Source of the DNA: Methylorubrum aminovorans
Lineage (GTDB): Bacteria > Pseudomonadota > Alphaproteobacteria > Rhizobiales > Beijerinckiaceae
DNA: 59,284 nucleotides
Reading direction: 5' to 3'
NCBI RefSeq assembly: GCF_022179725.1
Contig: NZ_BPRC01000025.1
Location: 1-59,284 of the forward strand
How positions within the stretch are numbered: the stretch's first letter is position 1; each line of letters begins with the position of its first letter. The notes below the pieces were generated by a model, which had not been told where the DNA came from, did no database searches, and worked only from the letters and a program-made list of their open reading frames with translations. This document shows, in pieces, positions 32,246 through 40,618 of this stretch. Made by a program: the position numbers and the translations under genes.

Positions 32246-35200
32246 TCAACGCCCCACGCGCTTCAGGCCCCAGGCCCGTGACAGAGCATCCCGCACGTCC
32301 GGATCGCTCGCGATGGCACCCGCGATCGTCTTACCGATCACGATGGCGTCGCGCGGCCCACGGGGGCTCTGCACGCGCTGCGTCTGCGACGGCTGGCCAG
32401 TCGTGTTGATGATGATGGGCGCCTCGTTGCCGTTCGCGGCAGGCGCCGTCGCCCGCCGTGACTCGCTGGAAGCTGGCGAGGTGAACGCCTCCCGCTGCGG
32501 CCCTACGTAGCCGCCATCGGCGTAGCCGGGCCCGCCGCGGCGCAGTCCCTCAAGCACATGCACGCCGATCCGGTTGGTTGAGGCGGCATCGAACACGTAC
32601 TCGCCCCGGTGCACAACGCCAGCCACGTCGTAGCGGGCACCATGGCCCGTAAAGCCGCCGACATCGAAGAGCCGAACGCCTCCCGTTGGCGAGTCTCCGC
32701 CCCCGCCGCCGAACAGGCCGGAGAGAAAGCCTCCACCACCCGAGCCTCCGCCCGCCGCGCTGAAGGCCGATGAGATCGCGCTGTCCATCACCTTGGCGAT
32801 CAGCCGGTCGGCCGCATTGCCGAAGGCGTTCGACAGGGCTGTGGCCGCATCCCCGCCGCGGCGCAGATCGGTGACGAAGGAGGTGACGCCGTCCGAGAAG
32901 ATGGCTTTGGTCTCGGACATCTCCAGCGTTTCGCGGGTCCGGCCGATGGAGGCGCGGGCCTCGGCAGAGGTCGTATCGCCGAACCGGGCACGTGCCACCG
33001 CATAGGCCTGCTGGTCGATGCGGTCGCGCCCCAGCTGCTCACGGGAGAACTCGTCGTCGCGGACGAACTGCACGAGGCGGGTCGCGCGCGACGCCTGCTC
33101 CGCAGAGAGGGCGAAGCCTTCCAGGCTCTTGCGCAGGGCCTCGCTCGGCGGGACACCGCGGGCGAGCATGTCTTGATAGAGGTCGGCCGCGCGGGTCGAG
33201 GCCTCCAGTTGCGCGCCGTTCCGGCCGTAGAGCTCGGTGTTGCGGCGGAGCGCATCCTGGCTGCGCTCGACAGCCTGGGTCTGGGCGTCGAGGTCGCGGG
33301 CCACGCCTAGCGACGAGGCGTCGCCGAGTTGCCCGGCCCGGCGCATGATGTCGACGCTGTAGCCCGGCCCGGTCCCGTAGCCGTTGAGCGCCTTGGTCAG
33401 GTCTCCGCCTGCCCACTGCTGGCGCAAGCTGAGGTAGGCCGCAGCGCCCATCACCGCCTGGTTCGGGTCCTTGCGGTCGAAGCCAGGGATCAGCTTGCGG
33501 ATGTCTTCTTCGGCACCGACGGTGATCTGGCCGTAGCCCCATGCCGTCGAGGCGGGGTTGCCGAACCGATCCTTGATGTTCGTCGGCCCCGAGAGGCGGA
33601 AGCCGTTTTCTTTCTCGCCGATCGCCGCCAGGATCTCCGGCGGCACGGTCGGGAACCGCTGCGACGCCGCGAGCACCAACTGCTGGATCTCAGACGGCGC
33701 GCGGGCGAAGGCTCCGCCGCGCTGAACCTGCTCCAGCGTCTGCGAGCGCGTCAGATTGCTGAGTTCGATCTGGCGGGCCCGCTCAATCCCGGCGCGATCC
33801 GCCTCCTTCGCCTCCCGCAGCTGATCGTCGAAGGTCTTGTTGACCTCTGCTGCCGAGCGACCGAAGCCGGTAGCGCCGACTATGCGCGAATTGAACTCGG
33901 CGGTCCGGTTGAGCGCCGCGGTCGCGCGGCTGCCGAAGCGGTCCATGTCCTCGACGAGGTTGCGGACGACCGTACTGATATCGCTGAACCCGCGCTTGGC
34001 CTCCTCGACCTGCTCGGGACGCAAACCGAACCGCATCGGCTCGGTGATGGCCTTGCGCAGCAGGACGCCTTGATCCGTGAAGCGCTTCAACTCCTCCTGA
34101 TCCGGCGAGAGCGACCGGAGCACAGCGCCGATCTGATACGAGCGCTGCGCGGCCTGCGCGCGCTCGGTCTGCTCCTGTCCGAGGCGCTGGCGCTCGAGCA
34201 GCCGATCGAGCTCGGCCTGAATAGCGGGGCGCTGCGCACCCACACCGAGCAGGCCGAGGATGCCGGTCTGCTGCTGCGGCCCCTCAGCCAGCACGCGCCG
34301 CAGATCCGCAATGCGCGTCTGCAGGTCGCCGCCGGTGGCGAACCGGTCCAGCGTCTGTCCGAGGCGATCCCACGCTGTACCGATGGTCTGCGTGACCAGG
34401 GCCCAGCCGCGGGTTTCCTCCGCCACGCCGCGGGTGCTAGCCCGGACGGCGTCCAGCAGCGCCCGCTGAGCGCCGAGCCGATTGCCCTGCGCGTCGAGCC
34501 GACGGATGTTTTCCGCCTGCGCCTCGTTCAGGATGCCGTAGCGCTGGCCGAGGTCGTCGACACCCTTCGACACATCGCCGAGCGAGGCCGCGAGTTGCGC
34601 CGCCCCCTCGGTCGCATCGACGCCGAGGAAGCGGGAAAAATCCCGCGTGGCGCCGACCGCATCCCCCATGATTTCCGGGCCGACGCGACCGCTGCCGGCG
34701 TAGACCGTTGCGATCTCGCGCGCGCCGCGGCGGCTGAAGTTGCCGGCCCGCACCTGCGCGTCTGCGAGGTCATTGATCTGGCTGAGGGTGACGCCCGAGG
34801 TGCGGCCCACGCCGGCAAGTGCCTTCTCCGTCTCCTGCTGCGAGCTGCGATAGGAGACAGCAGCCGCGATGCCGGCGACGACAGCCGCCGTGACGCCGCC
34901 GATCGCGCCGCCGACGAGGCCAATGCGGCTGACGAACCCGGCCACAGCCTCACCCGCCTGTCCGAAGGCGCCCTTGACGCTCGCGCCGCCGGGGCCGGCG
35001 AACACCTGCGCGATCTGCGGTCCCTGCTGCAGGGCAATCATGCTGAGCGGCGAGCCGGAGCCGAGCTGAGCGACGACGTCGCCGCCCTGGTAGGTCAAAT
35101 TGGTGATCTCGTCGGGGCGCAGGCGGCGGTTCTGGTTGGCCGCTTCTGGCACGTTGCCGAGCGAGCCCAGGCGCCGGCTGGCCTCAATGTTGGCGAGGGC

Positions 35201-35737
35201 GGCAGCGCCGGCACTGCCGAGATCGCGCCAGCCCGACACCGTGTTGCGAACGATTGTGGTCCGGGCCTCGGCGGTCCGCCGCAGTGCGTCCGTCTCGGCG
35301 CGGTAGGCCTCTTCGAAGGCTGCCGCGGAGGCGCGAGCGGCACCGACCTGCGCGTCGCGAACGCCGAGCAGCGTGTTGACGTTGGCCTGCGCCGAACGCG
35401 CTGCCTGCTCCTGCCGCGCAGCCCGGATTTGATCCTGACGCGCAAGCTCGGCCTCGAAGACGGACGCCGAGTCGCGCGCCGAACCGACCGCGCCGGCACC
35501 GACGCCGAGCAGGGCGTTGACGTTCGCCTGCGCTCGCGCCTGGGCCTCCGCCTCGCGTGCGGCCTGGGCGAGGCGCTGCCATTTGGCCGTCTGCCGGTCG
35601 GTGGCTGCGGCAGCCTGGTCGGCTGCCGCGCCCACCTTCTGGAAGGCGGCCTGCCCGGCGCTGCCAGCGTCGTCGAGGACGCGCTTCAGTTCGGCGCCGC
35701 CCTCGACGCCGAGGCGGATCGCGATGCTAGTCGCCAT
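32246..35737 (-). CDS. Tape-measure protein with lytic transglycosylase domain
   Basis: 1163 aa. Long heptad-like helical N-terminal region (ATDRQTAKWQRLAQAAREAE, repeats of QANVNALLGVG), a hydrophobic zone near residues 260-290 (GLVGGAIGGVTAAVVAGIAA), then an SLT domain around 685-800: PPEILAAIGEKENGFRLSG with the catalytic Glu, WGYGQITVGAEEDI, and LNGYGTGPGY. The C-terminus is Gly/Ser-rich. Sets tail length and locally opens peptidoglycan on injection. Its start overlaps the end of the frameshifted chaperone. Confidence 0.9.
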   Translation of the reverse strand: MATSIAIRLGVEGGAELKRVLDDAGSAGQAAFQKVGAAADQAAAATDRQTAKWQRLAQAAREAEAQARAQANVNALLGVGAGAVGSARDSASVFEAELARQDQIRAARQEQAARSAQANVNTLLGVRDAQVGAARASAAAFEEAYRAETDALRRTAEARTTIVRNTVSGWRDLGSAGAAALANIEASRRLGSLGNVPEAANQNRRLRPDEITNLTYQGGDVVAQLGSGSPLSMIALQQGPQIAQVFAGPGGASVKGAFGQAGEAVAGFVSRIGLVGGAIGGVTAAVVAGIAAAVSYRSSQQETEKALAGVGRTSGVTLSQINDLADAQVRAGNFSRRGAREIATVYAGSGRVGPEIMGDAVGATRDFSRFLGVDATEGAAQLAASLGDVSKGVDDLGQRYGILNEAQAENIRRLDAQGNRLGAQRALLDAVRASTRGVAEETRGWALVTQTIGTAWDRLGQTLDRFATGGDLQTRIADLRRVLAEGPQQQTGILGLLGVGAQRPAIQAELDRLLERQRLGQEQTERAQAAQRSYQIGAVLRSLSPDQEELKRFTDQGVLLRKAITEPMRFGLRPEQVEEAKRGFSDISTVVRNLVEDMDRFGSRATAALNRTAEFNSRIVGATGFGRSAAEVNKTFDDQLREAKEADRAGIERARQIELSNLTRSQTLEQVQRGGAFARAPSEIQQLVLAASQRFPTVPPEILAAIGEKENGFRLSGPTNIKDRFGNPASTAWGYGQITVGAEEDIRKLIPGFDRKDPNQAVMGAAAYLSLRQQWAGGDLTKALNGYGTGPGYSVDIMRRAGQLGDASSLGVARDLDAQTQAVERSQDALRRNTELYGRNGAQLEASTRAADLYQDMLARGVPPSEALRKSLEGFALSAEQASRATRLVQFVRDDEFSREQLGRDRIDQQAYAVARARFGDTTSAEARASIGRTRETLEMSETKAIFSDGVTSFVTDLRRGGDAATALSNAFGNAADRLIAKVMDSAISSAFSAAGGGSGGGGFLSGLFGGGGGDSPTGGVRLFDVGGFTGHGARYDVAGVVHRGEYVFDAASTNRIGVHVLEGLRRGGPGYADGGYVGPQREAFTSPASSESRRATAPAANGNEAPIIINTTGQPSQTQRVQSPRGPRDAIVIGKTIAGAIASDPDVRDALSRAWGLKRVGR

Positions 35738-36397
35738 CGTCAGCGTTCTCCCGGTAGGCCTTCACGATGATGGGCTCGACCGATGGCAGAGCATCGGCAA
35801 GCAGGGCGGTCTCGGCGCCCATCGCATCCGCCATCATGAGGATCGCCCCGAAATCCAGGGCGTAGGGGCCGGCGAAGGCGGCCCGGACCTGCCCGCCGCA
35901 GCGGCGGATGACCGCCCAAGCCACGGTGCCTTCGTCCGTCTCCGTCGCATGGACGGCGTAGGGGCACTCAGGGCAGGCTACGCTGCAGGCCTCGCAGTAT
36001 TCGGATCCTCCGCCGAAGTGCCATCGGGCGAGTTCGAGGATCCGTTTTTTTCCTCGTCCCGCCGCAAGGCCGGGGTGACGTAGAGGGCATCGAGCGCGTC
36101 GTAGGCGGGCCAGTGGTCGAGCAGCGCGTTGATGGTCTCGGCGGTGACCGGCGCGGGCTCGCCGTCGGCGGTGCCAACGCCCTCCCACTCCACGATGCCG
36201 CGTCGGGCCAGTTCGTGCACCAGCGCCATGCCGGCGCGAGTGGCGACGTCGGTCTGATCCTCGTCACGATAGACCCTGCCGACTGCCTCGCGGGCGACGA
36301 GCATGGACGCGACGGTGATCGGCCGAACACGCACGCGCACGCCGGGGATCAGATCGAGCCAGAACGGCTCCTGCGAGGCAGTGGAGAGCTTCAGCAT
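35727..36397 (-). CDS. Tail assembly chaperone, frameshifted long form (GT-like)
   Basis: Produced if ribosomes slip -1 at A-AAA-AAC (36050-36044): 118 residues of the short protein are followed by RILELARWHFGGGSEYCEAC and so on to 35727, about 223 aa. The extension has four cysteines (YCEACSVACPECPY), a possible zinc knuckle, and an acidic end. It has no start codon of its own at a useful place, and its stop overlaps the tape-measure start. This is the classical lambda G/GT arrangement. Confidence 0.72.
35978..36397 (-). CDS. Tail assembly chaperone, short form (G-like)
   Basis: 139 aa. Begins MLKLSTASQEPFWLDLIPGV and contains VHELARRGIVEWEGVG. It lies between the tail tube and tape-measure genes, the standard place for gpG-type chaperones. 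The normal frame continues EEKNGSSNSPDGTSAEDP past the slippery site. Confidence 0.75.
   Translation of the reverse strand: MLKLSTASQEPFWLDLIPGVRVRVRPITVASMLVAREAVGRVYRDEDQTDVATRAGMALVHELARRGIVEWEGVGTADGEPAPVTAETINALLDHWPAYDALDALYVTPALRRDEEKNGSSNSPDGTSAEDPNTARPAA
36044..36050 (-). promoter_or_regulatory. -1 ribosomal frameshift slippery site
   Basis: On the minus strand the zero-frame codons are GAA AAA AAC, giving the heptamer A-AAA-AAC, one of the most efficient slippery sequences known. Shifting one base back opens the 105-codon extension. It lies 20 codons before the zero-frame stop. Confidence 0.78.
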
Positions 36398-36409
36398 CGG
36401 TTGGCCGCC

Positions 36410-37351
36410 TCAGTAGGTGGTGACGTTGTTGCGCAGGGTGGCGATGACGGTCTTGCCGGACACGCTGTCCTTGGCCGCCTGCCAGTTGAAGGTGGCCTGC
36501 ACGCCGTTTGGGCCGGTCACTGGGGTCTTGGCGCGCGGCAGGTAGACGGCCGGCACCTCAAACACGAGCGAGCGACCCGCATCGGTGACCCAGCCGAAGG
36601 TGAGCGCGACCGGCTCGCCGGCGGTCGCCTGGTCGAGCAGGGTTGTGTCGCGGAAGCGGGTCGTGATGGAGCCCGACATCATCACCATGCCGGGGTCGGC
36701 GTCCTCGATCCGACCGTCCGGGCGGATGGTTTCGACCTTCTCCAGCCCGTTCGAGTAGGTGAAGTCAGCCGCGGTGACGGAGGCCAGCGCCACACCCGCG
36801 CGGGTGACAGCACCCTGGAACGGCGAGAACCGCTCGATCGATGCCTCGGCCGGCGTGCCGGCGCCAGAGTTGGCGAGCTTGTTCTCGCCCTGCGCGATCA
36901 GGCCGAGCGTCGCGGTCAGCAGACCCGAGCGCTGCATCTGCACCCGAAGCGTGTTGCCACGGACGCCGAAGTTCTGGCCGTAGCTCGGCACCTCCGGCAG
37001 GCCGACCTCGACCGTCATGGACGGCAGGTTGGTGGCGCCCGAGGAGAAGACATGCTGCTGCCCGTCGGTGATGGCGGTGGTGACCGGCTGCCCCATGAAC
37101 AGCTTCAGCCAGTTGCCGAAGTTGCGCAGGTCGATCGGCACGACCACGTCACCATCATTATTGATGACGTCGCGCGAGGGCGGCAGCGCCTCGCGGCCGT
37201 AGCCGAGGAGATCGGAGGCGATCAGTCCCTGCTCCTCGCCGAGGTTCGACGAGACGAAGGGCAGCTTCCGGTATCCGGTGCTGGGCGGGGTGCCGTAGGT
37301 GGTCTCGAAGGCAGCCGCCATGATGGCGTTCGCGCCGCGGGCTCTAGCCAT
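36410..37351 (-). CDS. Major tail tube protein
   Basis: 313 aa. Contains IMAAAFETTYGTPPSTGYRK, VVPIDLRNFGNWLKLFMGQP and GLEKVETIRPDGRIEDADPG, typical of phage tail tube proteins that polymerise into the inner tube of siphophages. It is followed by the chaperone pair and preceded by the tail terminator. Confidence 0.82.
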   Translation of the reverse strand: MARARGANAIMAAAFETTYGTPPSTGYRKLPFVSSNLGEEQGLIASDLLGYGREALPPSRDVINNDGDVVVPIDLRNFGNWLKLFMGQPVTTAITDGQQHVFSSGATNLPSMTVEVGLPEVPSYGQNFGVRGNTLRVQMQRSGLLTATLGLIAQGENKLANSGAGTPAEASIERFSPFQGAVTRAGVALASVTAADFTYSNGLEKVETIRPDGRIEDADPGMVMMSGSITTRFRDTTLLDQATAGEPVALTFGWVTDAGRSLVFEVPAVYLPRAKTPVTGPNGVQATFNWQAAKDSVSGKTVIATLRNNVTTY

Positions 37352-37372
37352 AGGTCTCTCCTGGGGCCGGTG

Positions 37373-37807
37373 TCAGTTCAGGGGATCGGTGGTGCCGTAG
37401 ACGGCGGTGATGCCGACGACGGCGAGGCGGGAGACCTTGGCGCCCTCGGCGGTCAGGGGCTCGGTGGCGGCGGCGCTGACCTGCAGGTAGTCGCAGAGGC
37501 CGCCGAGGGTCCTGTCGGCCGCGACGGCGGTGCCGATCGCCTGCAGCATGGCGTCGAGGCGGGCCTCGGCGGTCTTGGTGCCATAGGCGTTCGCGGCGAC
37601 CTCGACCGGCAGCTCGTGCTCGTAGATCCACGTCGTCGGGTTCAGCGTCACCTCGGGCTCGCCCGGGTCGCCGTCATCGACATTGACGTAGCCGTTGGCC
37701 TCGATGGCCCGCTGCTTGACCTCATTGCGATAGTGGGTGGCCTTCGGGAGCGCCGCTTTTACCAGGGCTGCCACAGCCTCGATCACCTGCTCGCGCTTAC
37801 TCGGCAT
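37373..37807 (-). CDS. Tail terminator-like minor tail protein (gpU-like)
   Basis: 144 aa. REQVIEAVAALVKAALPKA, EVTLNPTTWIYEHELPVEV and AEARLDAMLQAIGTAVAAD correspond to the gpU/tail-terminator layout: helix, strand, helix. Position before the tube gene agrees. Confidence 0.75.
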   Translation of the reverse strand: MPSKREQVIEAVAALVKAALPKATHYRNEVKQRAIEANGYVNVDDGDPGEPEVTLNPTTWIYEHELPVEVAANAYGTKTAEARLDAMLQAIGTAVAADRTLGGLCDYLQVSAAATEPLTAEGAKVSRLAVVGITAVYGTTDPLN

Positions 37808-37817
37808 GGGCGCTCGC

Positions 37818-38660
37818 TCAGTTGCAGATGACGCGGACGGTGACGGGAATGGTCGCCATCGTGAGGTTCGGCGTCGCGGTCTCGAACGGGCCTGACGAGA
37901 GCGCCAACGTTCCGCGCGAGCGCTTCGCCAGCACGGTCGCGCCCGAAAGGGTCTGCGAGGTGACGCCGCCGATGATGATGGTGTCGCCGATCCAGCCCGG
38001 GATCACATCGACATCGGCTGGGGTCGAGCAGGCCGGCCAGGAATAGGTGACGACGCCCTGTGCGTTCGCGTTCGCCGTGTAGCGCTCTACGCGCTTCGGG
38101 GCGCCAGCGGGTCCTGCAGCGCCCTGCGCCCCGGTCGGGCCTGCGGCACCTATGTCGCCCCTCGGCCCTATTGCCCCCGACGCACCCGTTGCGCCGATGG
38201 GCCCGGTGGGTCCAGCTTCTCCTCGCGGTCCGGCAGGGCCGTTAGCTCCGGTGGCGCCAGCGGGTCCCCGAGCGCCGTCAGCGCCCGCATCACCCTTCGG
38301 ACCTTGAAGTCCCTGAGGACCCGCCGGACCAGCCACGCCGTTCGTGCCAGCAGGGCCGGTAGGACCGACAGGTCCTGCCGGGCCCGTAGGTCCCGTCGAT
38401 CCTCGTAATCCGCGATCGCCAGTCGCACCAACCGGCCCCTCAGGGCCGCGATCTCCTGGCTGCCCTTGCTGTCCGGCCGGTCCAACATCGCCCTGCGGCC
38501 CCTCCGGTCCCTGAGGACCAACCGGGCCAACCGGGCCGGGTTCACCCTGCGGACCGGACGGCCCTTGCATGGTCCGCATGCCGTAGCCGACAGGGCGCGC
38601 CTCAACGACGACGGGAGCCGCGAGCGCAAGACAGAGCGCGAGGCGAAGGAGCGCGCGCAT
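37818..38660 (-). CDS. Collagen-like repeat protein with signal peptide
   Basis: 280 aa. A Sec-type signal (LLRLALCLALAAPVVVEA), then about 50 Gly-X-Y triplets from residue 32 to 189 (for example GPSGPQGEPGPVGPVGPQGP), and a 90-residue beta-rich C-terminal domain with a Cys pair (PACSTP, VRVICN). Collagen-like stalks are common in phage fibres, but the signal peptide implies export from the lysogen. It is coupled to the upstream secreted protein by the ATGA overlap and lies between head-tail genes. Confidence 0.82.
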   Translation of the reverse strand: MRALLRLALCLALAAPVVVEARPVGYGMRTMQGPSGPQGEPGPVGPVGPQGPEGPQGDVGPAGQQGQPGDRGPEGPVGATGDRGLRGSTGPTGPAGPVGPTGPAGTNGVAGPAGPQGLQGPKGDAGADGARGPAGATGANGPAGPRGEAGPTGPIGATGASGAIGPRGDIGAAGPTGAQGAAGPAGAPKRVERYTANANAQGVVTYSWPACSTPADVDVIPGWIGDTIIIGGVTSQTLSGATVLAKRSRGTLALSSGPFETATPNLTMATIPVTVRVICN

Positions 38661-39154
38661 CAGCCGCCTCCCATGCCGTAGTGCATCTCGGGGGTGCAGT
38701 CGCCGTCTGGCGCCGCCGTCGTCTTGGCGATGATGAAGTCGGGCTTGCTCGTGCCCATCGTGACGTCGGTGCCGGCGAGGTAGAGCACGCCGTTGTCGTC
38801 GGTCAGCACTTCGTCGGCCGTCTTCGCGCCGAGCAGGCGGATGTTGACGTTGCAGGGCACCACCACCCGGTAGGTCGTGGCGTCGGCCGGGCGGCTGATC
38901 GGAAACACCTTCGGGGTCGTACTGAGCGCTTTCAGCCGGATCGGCGTCGAATGCAGCCGCCGAAACGGCATCGTGGTGACGACGATGCCGGACGGGTCGG
39001 GAAACGCGACGATCCGCCCATCGGGGCCGTAGACGGCGACGGGCTGCGTGCCGGAGCCCGACGGCACGCCCGGCGCGACGCTGGGCGGCGTCTCGGCCGA
39101 GACGGCAGAGAGGCTTAGGACGAGAGCAAGGACGGCGGACACAAGGCGCAGCAT
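38660..39154 (-). CDS. Secreted protein paired with the collagen-like protein
   Basis: 164 aa with a signal peptide (LRLVSAVLALVLSLSAVSAE). The mature part is beta-rich (TTYRVVVPCNVNIRLLG, DNGVLYLAGTDVTMGT) and ends in a Gly tail with two cysteines. No family recognised. The stop overlaps the collagen-like start, so the two are probably made together and may form an exported complex. Confidence 0.65.
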   Translation of the reverse strand: MLRLVSAVLALVLSLSAVSAETPPSVAPGVPSGSGTQPVAVYGPDGRIVAFPDPSGIVVTTMPFRRLHSTPIRLKALSTTPKVFPISRPADATTYRVVVPCNVNIRLLGAKTADEVLTDDNGVLYLAGTDVTMGTSKPDFIIAKTTAAPDGDCTPEMHYGMGGG

Positions 39155-39169
39155 CGCGGCTCCCCCTGT

Positions 39170-39835
39170 CTAGGCTTCCCAGTTGGCAGCGATGGCGCCG
39201 GGCACGCGGTCGGCCCAGCGCTTGGCGGTCGTGGCGATGTCCAGCCGCTTGCGCAGCTTCACCTGCTTCACGAGCACGAAGATCACGACGAAGGAGCGGC
39301 CCTTGTCGGGCCCGGCCTCCTTGATCGCGCGGAAGGACTTGCGGCCCTGGTAGCGCGCCGCCTGCCGCCGGTAGAAGGCATCGGCCACAAGCACGCCGCC
39401 CGACTTGCTCGGGACGAACCGCAGCTTCACGCCGGTCTCGCGCTCCCAGGAAGCGGGCGACAGCGTGTTGCCGGTCGAGCCCTTGGAGCGGCGCCGGGAG
39501 ATCTGGCGCACGCCCGCATCCGGGGTCGGGATCGCGAGGTACTTGCGCCCCTGCGCGGTGATGGTGACGCCGCGGTCGAAGGCGTCGATGAGCTTCGGGG
39601 CGTTGCTCGAGACGTAGGCCGCCGCCTCCGCGCTCTCGCCCGTCCGCGGGAATGTTTGGCCGCGCCAGGTATTGGCGAGGCGTTGGCCGAGGCCGGACTC
39701 GCGCACGTCGCTGCGCAGATCCTCCTTCAGGCCCTCGGTGATCTCGCGCATGCCGGCGGTGACCGAGCGCGCGATCTGCTTTTCCGTGCCCTGCAGCGCC
39801 GCCCGCGGGTCGGCGACGGTGGCGCTGAACCTCAC
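39170..39835 (-). CDS. Minor tail/head-tail protein (DUF6441-like, gpZ position)
   Basis: 221 aa. Blocks TEKQIARSVTAGMREITEGL, GLGQRLANTWRGQTFPRTG and VSSNAPKLIDAFDRGVTITA are typical of the DUF6441 phage family, which takes the place of lambda gpZ. Its start overlaps the stop of the next upstream gene (ATGA). Confidence 0.75.
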   Translation of the reverse strand: MRFSATVADPRAALQGTEKQIARSVTAGMREITEGLKEDLRSDVRESGLGQRLANTWRGQTFPRTGESAEAAAYVSSNAPKLIDAFDRGVTITAQGRKYLAIPTPDAGVRQISRRRSKGSTGNTLSPASWERETGVKLRFVPSKSGGVLVADAFYRRQAARYQGRKSFRAIKEAGPDKGRSFVVIFVLVKQVKLRKRLDIATTAKRWADRVPGAIAANWEA

Positions 39836-40194
39836 GGCTCCTCGTCCTCGGGCTCGTCCGGCAGCACGGGCGCCACCTCGCAGGTGCGCACCAGCCGTCG
39901 AGCGTCGATCCGGGCCAGACCGATGACCTGCACCGTCTCGGTGACCGCGTTATCCTCGTCCAGCAGGTCGATCTGATCGCCCTCGGCCGGCTCCGCCACT
40001 TCGGACAGGCGCACGTCGATCAGCATGGCGTCGAGGTCGAACTGGTTGCCGGCCGCGCCGATGATTGCCTCGGGCGAGCGCCGACGGATGCGCACGGGCA
40101 GGCCGGTCTCGGCACTGCCCGCGCGCCAGATCGCATCCAGCCCGAGGTTCGGATCCTCGAACTGGGCGTCGACCATGATGGTGAAGGCGTTCAC
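39832..40194 (-). CDS. Head-tail joining protein (gpFII-like)
   Basis: 120 aa. AGNQFDLDAMLIDVRLSEVA and EGDQIDLLDEDNAVTETVQV fit the beta-barrel head-tail joining proteins of lambda-like phages. Coupled by 4-nt overlaps on both sides, and placed just after the capsid genes. Confidence 0.68.
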   Translation of the reverse strand: MNAFTIMVDAQFEDPNLGLDAIWRAGSAETGLPVRIRRRSPEAIIGAAGNQFDLDAMLIDVRLSEVAEPAEGDQIDLLDEDNAVTETVQVIGLARIDARRLVRTCEVAPVLPDEPEDEEP

Positions 40195-40607
40195 GCCTTG
40201 CGCAGCGCCTCGATCAGGTCGGCCTTCGTCCTGGCCGCCGAGACATCGAGGCCTCGCTCCTTGGCGAGCGCTTCCAGTTCGGGCTTGGTCTTGGCGTCGA
40301 GGTCGTCGCCCTGCTCGCCCTCGCTCGGCTTCTCCGAGCCCGAGCCGGCCTCATCCGCCACCTCGTGCGTTCCGGCCCGGAGCGCGGCCTGCGCCTCGTC
40401 CCAACCCATGCTGACGGGCTCGCCGTTCTTCTTACCCTTCTCGCGCAGTCGCATGGCGCTGCTCCTCGCTTGCTTGGCCCGGCGGGCCAGATGGATCGGG
40501 TCGGCCGCATCCTCGGCCGGGTAGGGGTCGACCTCGTCGATCACGAGCAGCCGGACCCGCCCGGTGACAGGCGAGTTGGCGGCGGTGAGGGACAGACGAG
40601 GTCGCAT
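40191..40607 (-). CDS. Phage head-region protein with Rho-N/HeH-like C-terminal motif
   Basis: 138 aa from MRPRLSLTAANSPVTG. The C-terminal 35 residues (TKPELEALAKERGLDVSAAR then TKADLIEALRKA) form a HeH/SAP-like helix-extension-helix fold, common as a nucleic-acid-binding tail in phage connector proteins. The upstream part is charged. Only this start agrees with the 11-nt gap to the capsid gene. Confidence 0.7.
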   Translation of the reverse strand: MRPRLSLTAANSPVTGRVRLLVIDEVDPYPAEDAADPIHLARRAKQARSSAMRLREKGKKNGEPVSMGWDEAQAALRAGTHEVADEAGSGSEKPSEGEQGDDLDAKTKPELEALAKERGLDVSAARTKADLIEALRKA

Positions 40608-40618
40608 CGGTGCCTCGA

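Noticed and set aside
33329..35770. 813-codon open frame on the plus strand opposite the tape-measure gene
   Set aside because: GC-rich genes leave long open antisense frames. The translation is rich in Arg, Ala and His without domains, and the minus-strand frame is a clear tape-measure protein.
36113..37831. 572-codon plus-strand frame over the tail tube and terminator genes
   Set aside because: It runs across three different minus-strand genes, which a real gene would not do by chance in this compact operon.
37950..38560. Tandem repeats resembling a repeat array
   Set aside because: They code for Gly-X-Y triplets of the collagen-like protein; there are no spacers, so it is not CRISPR.
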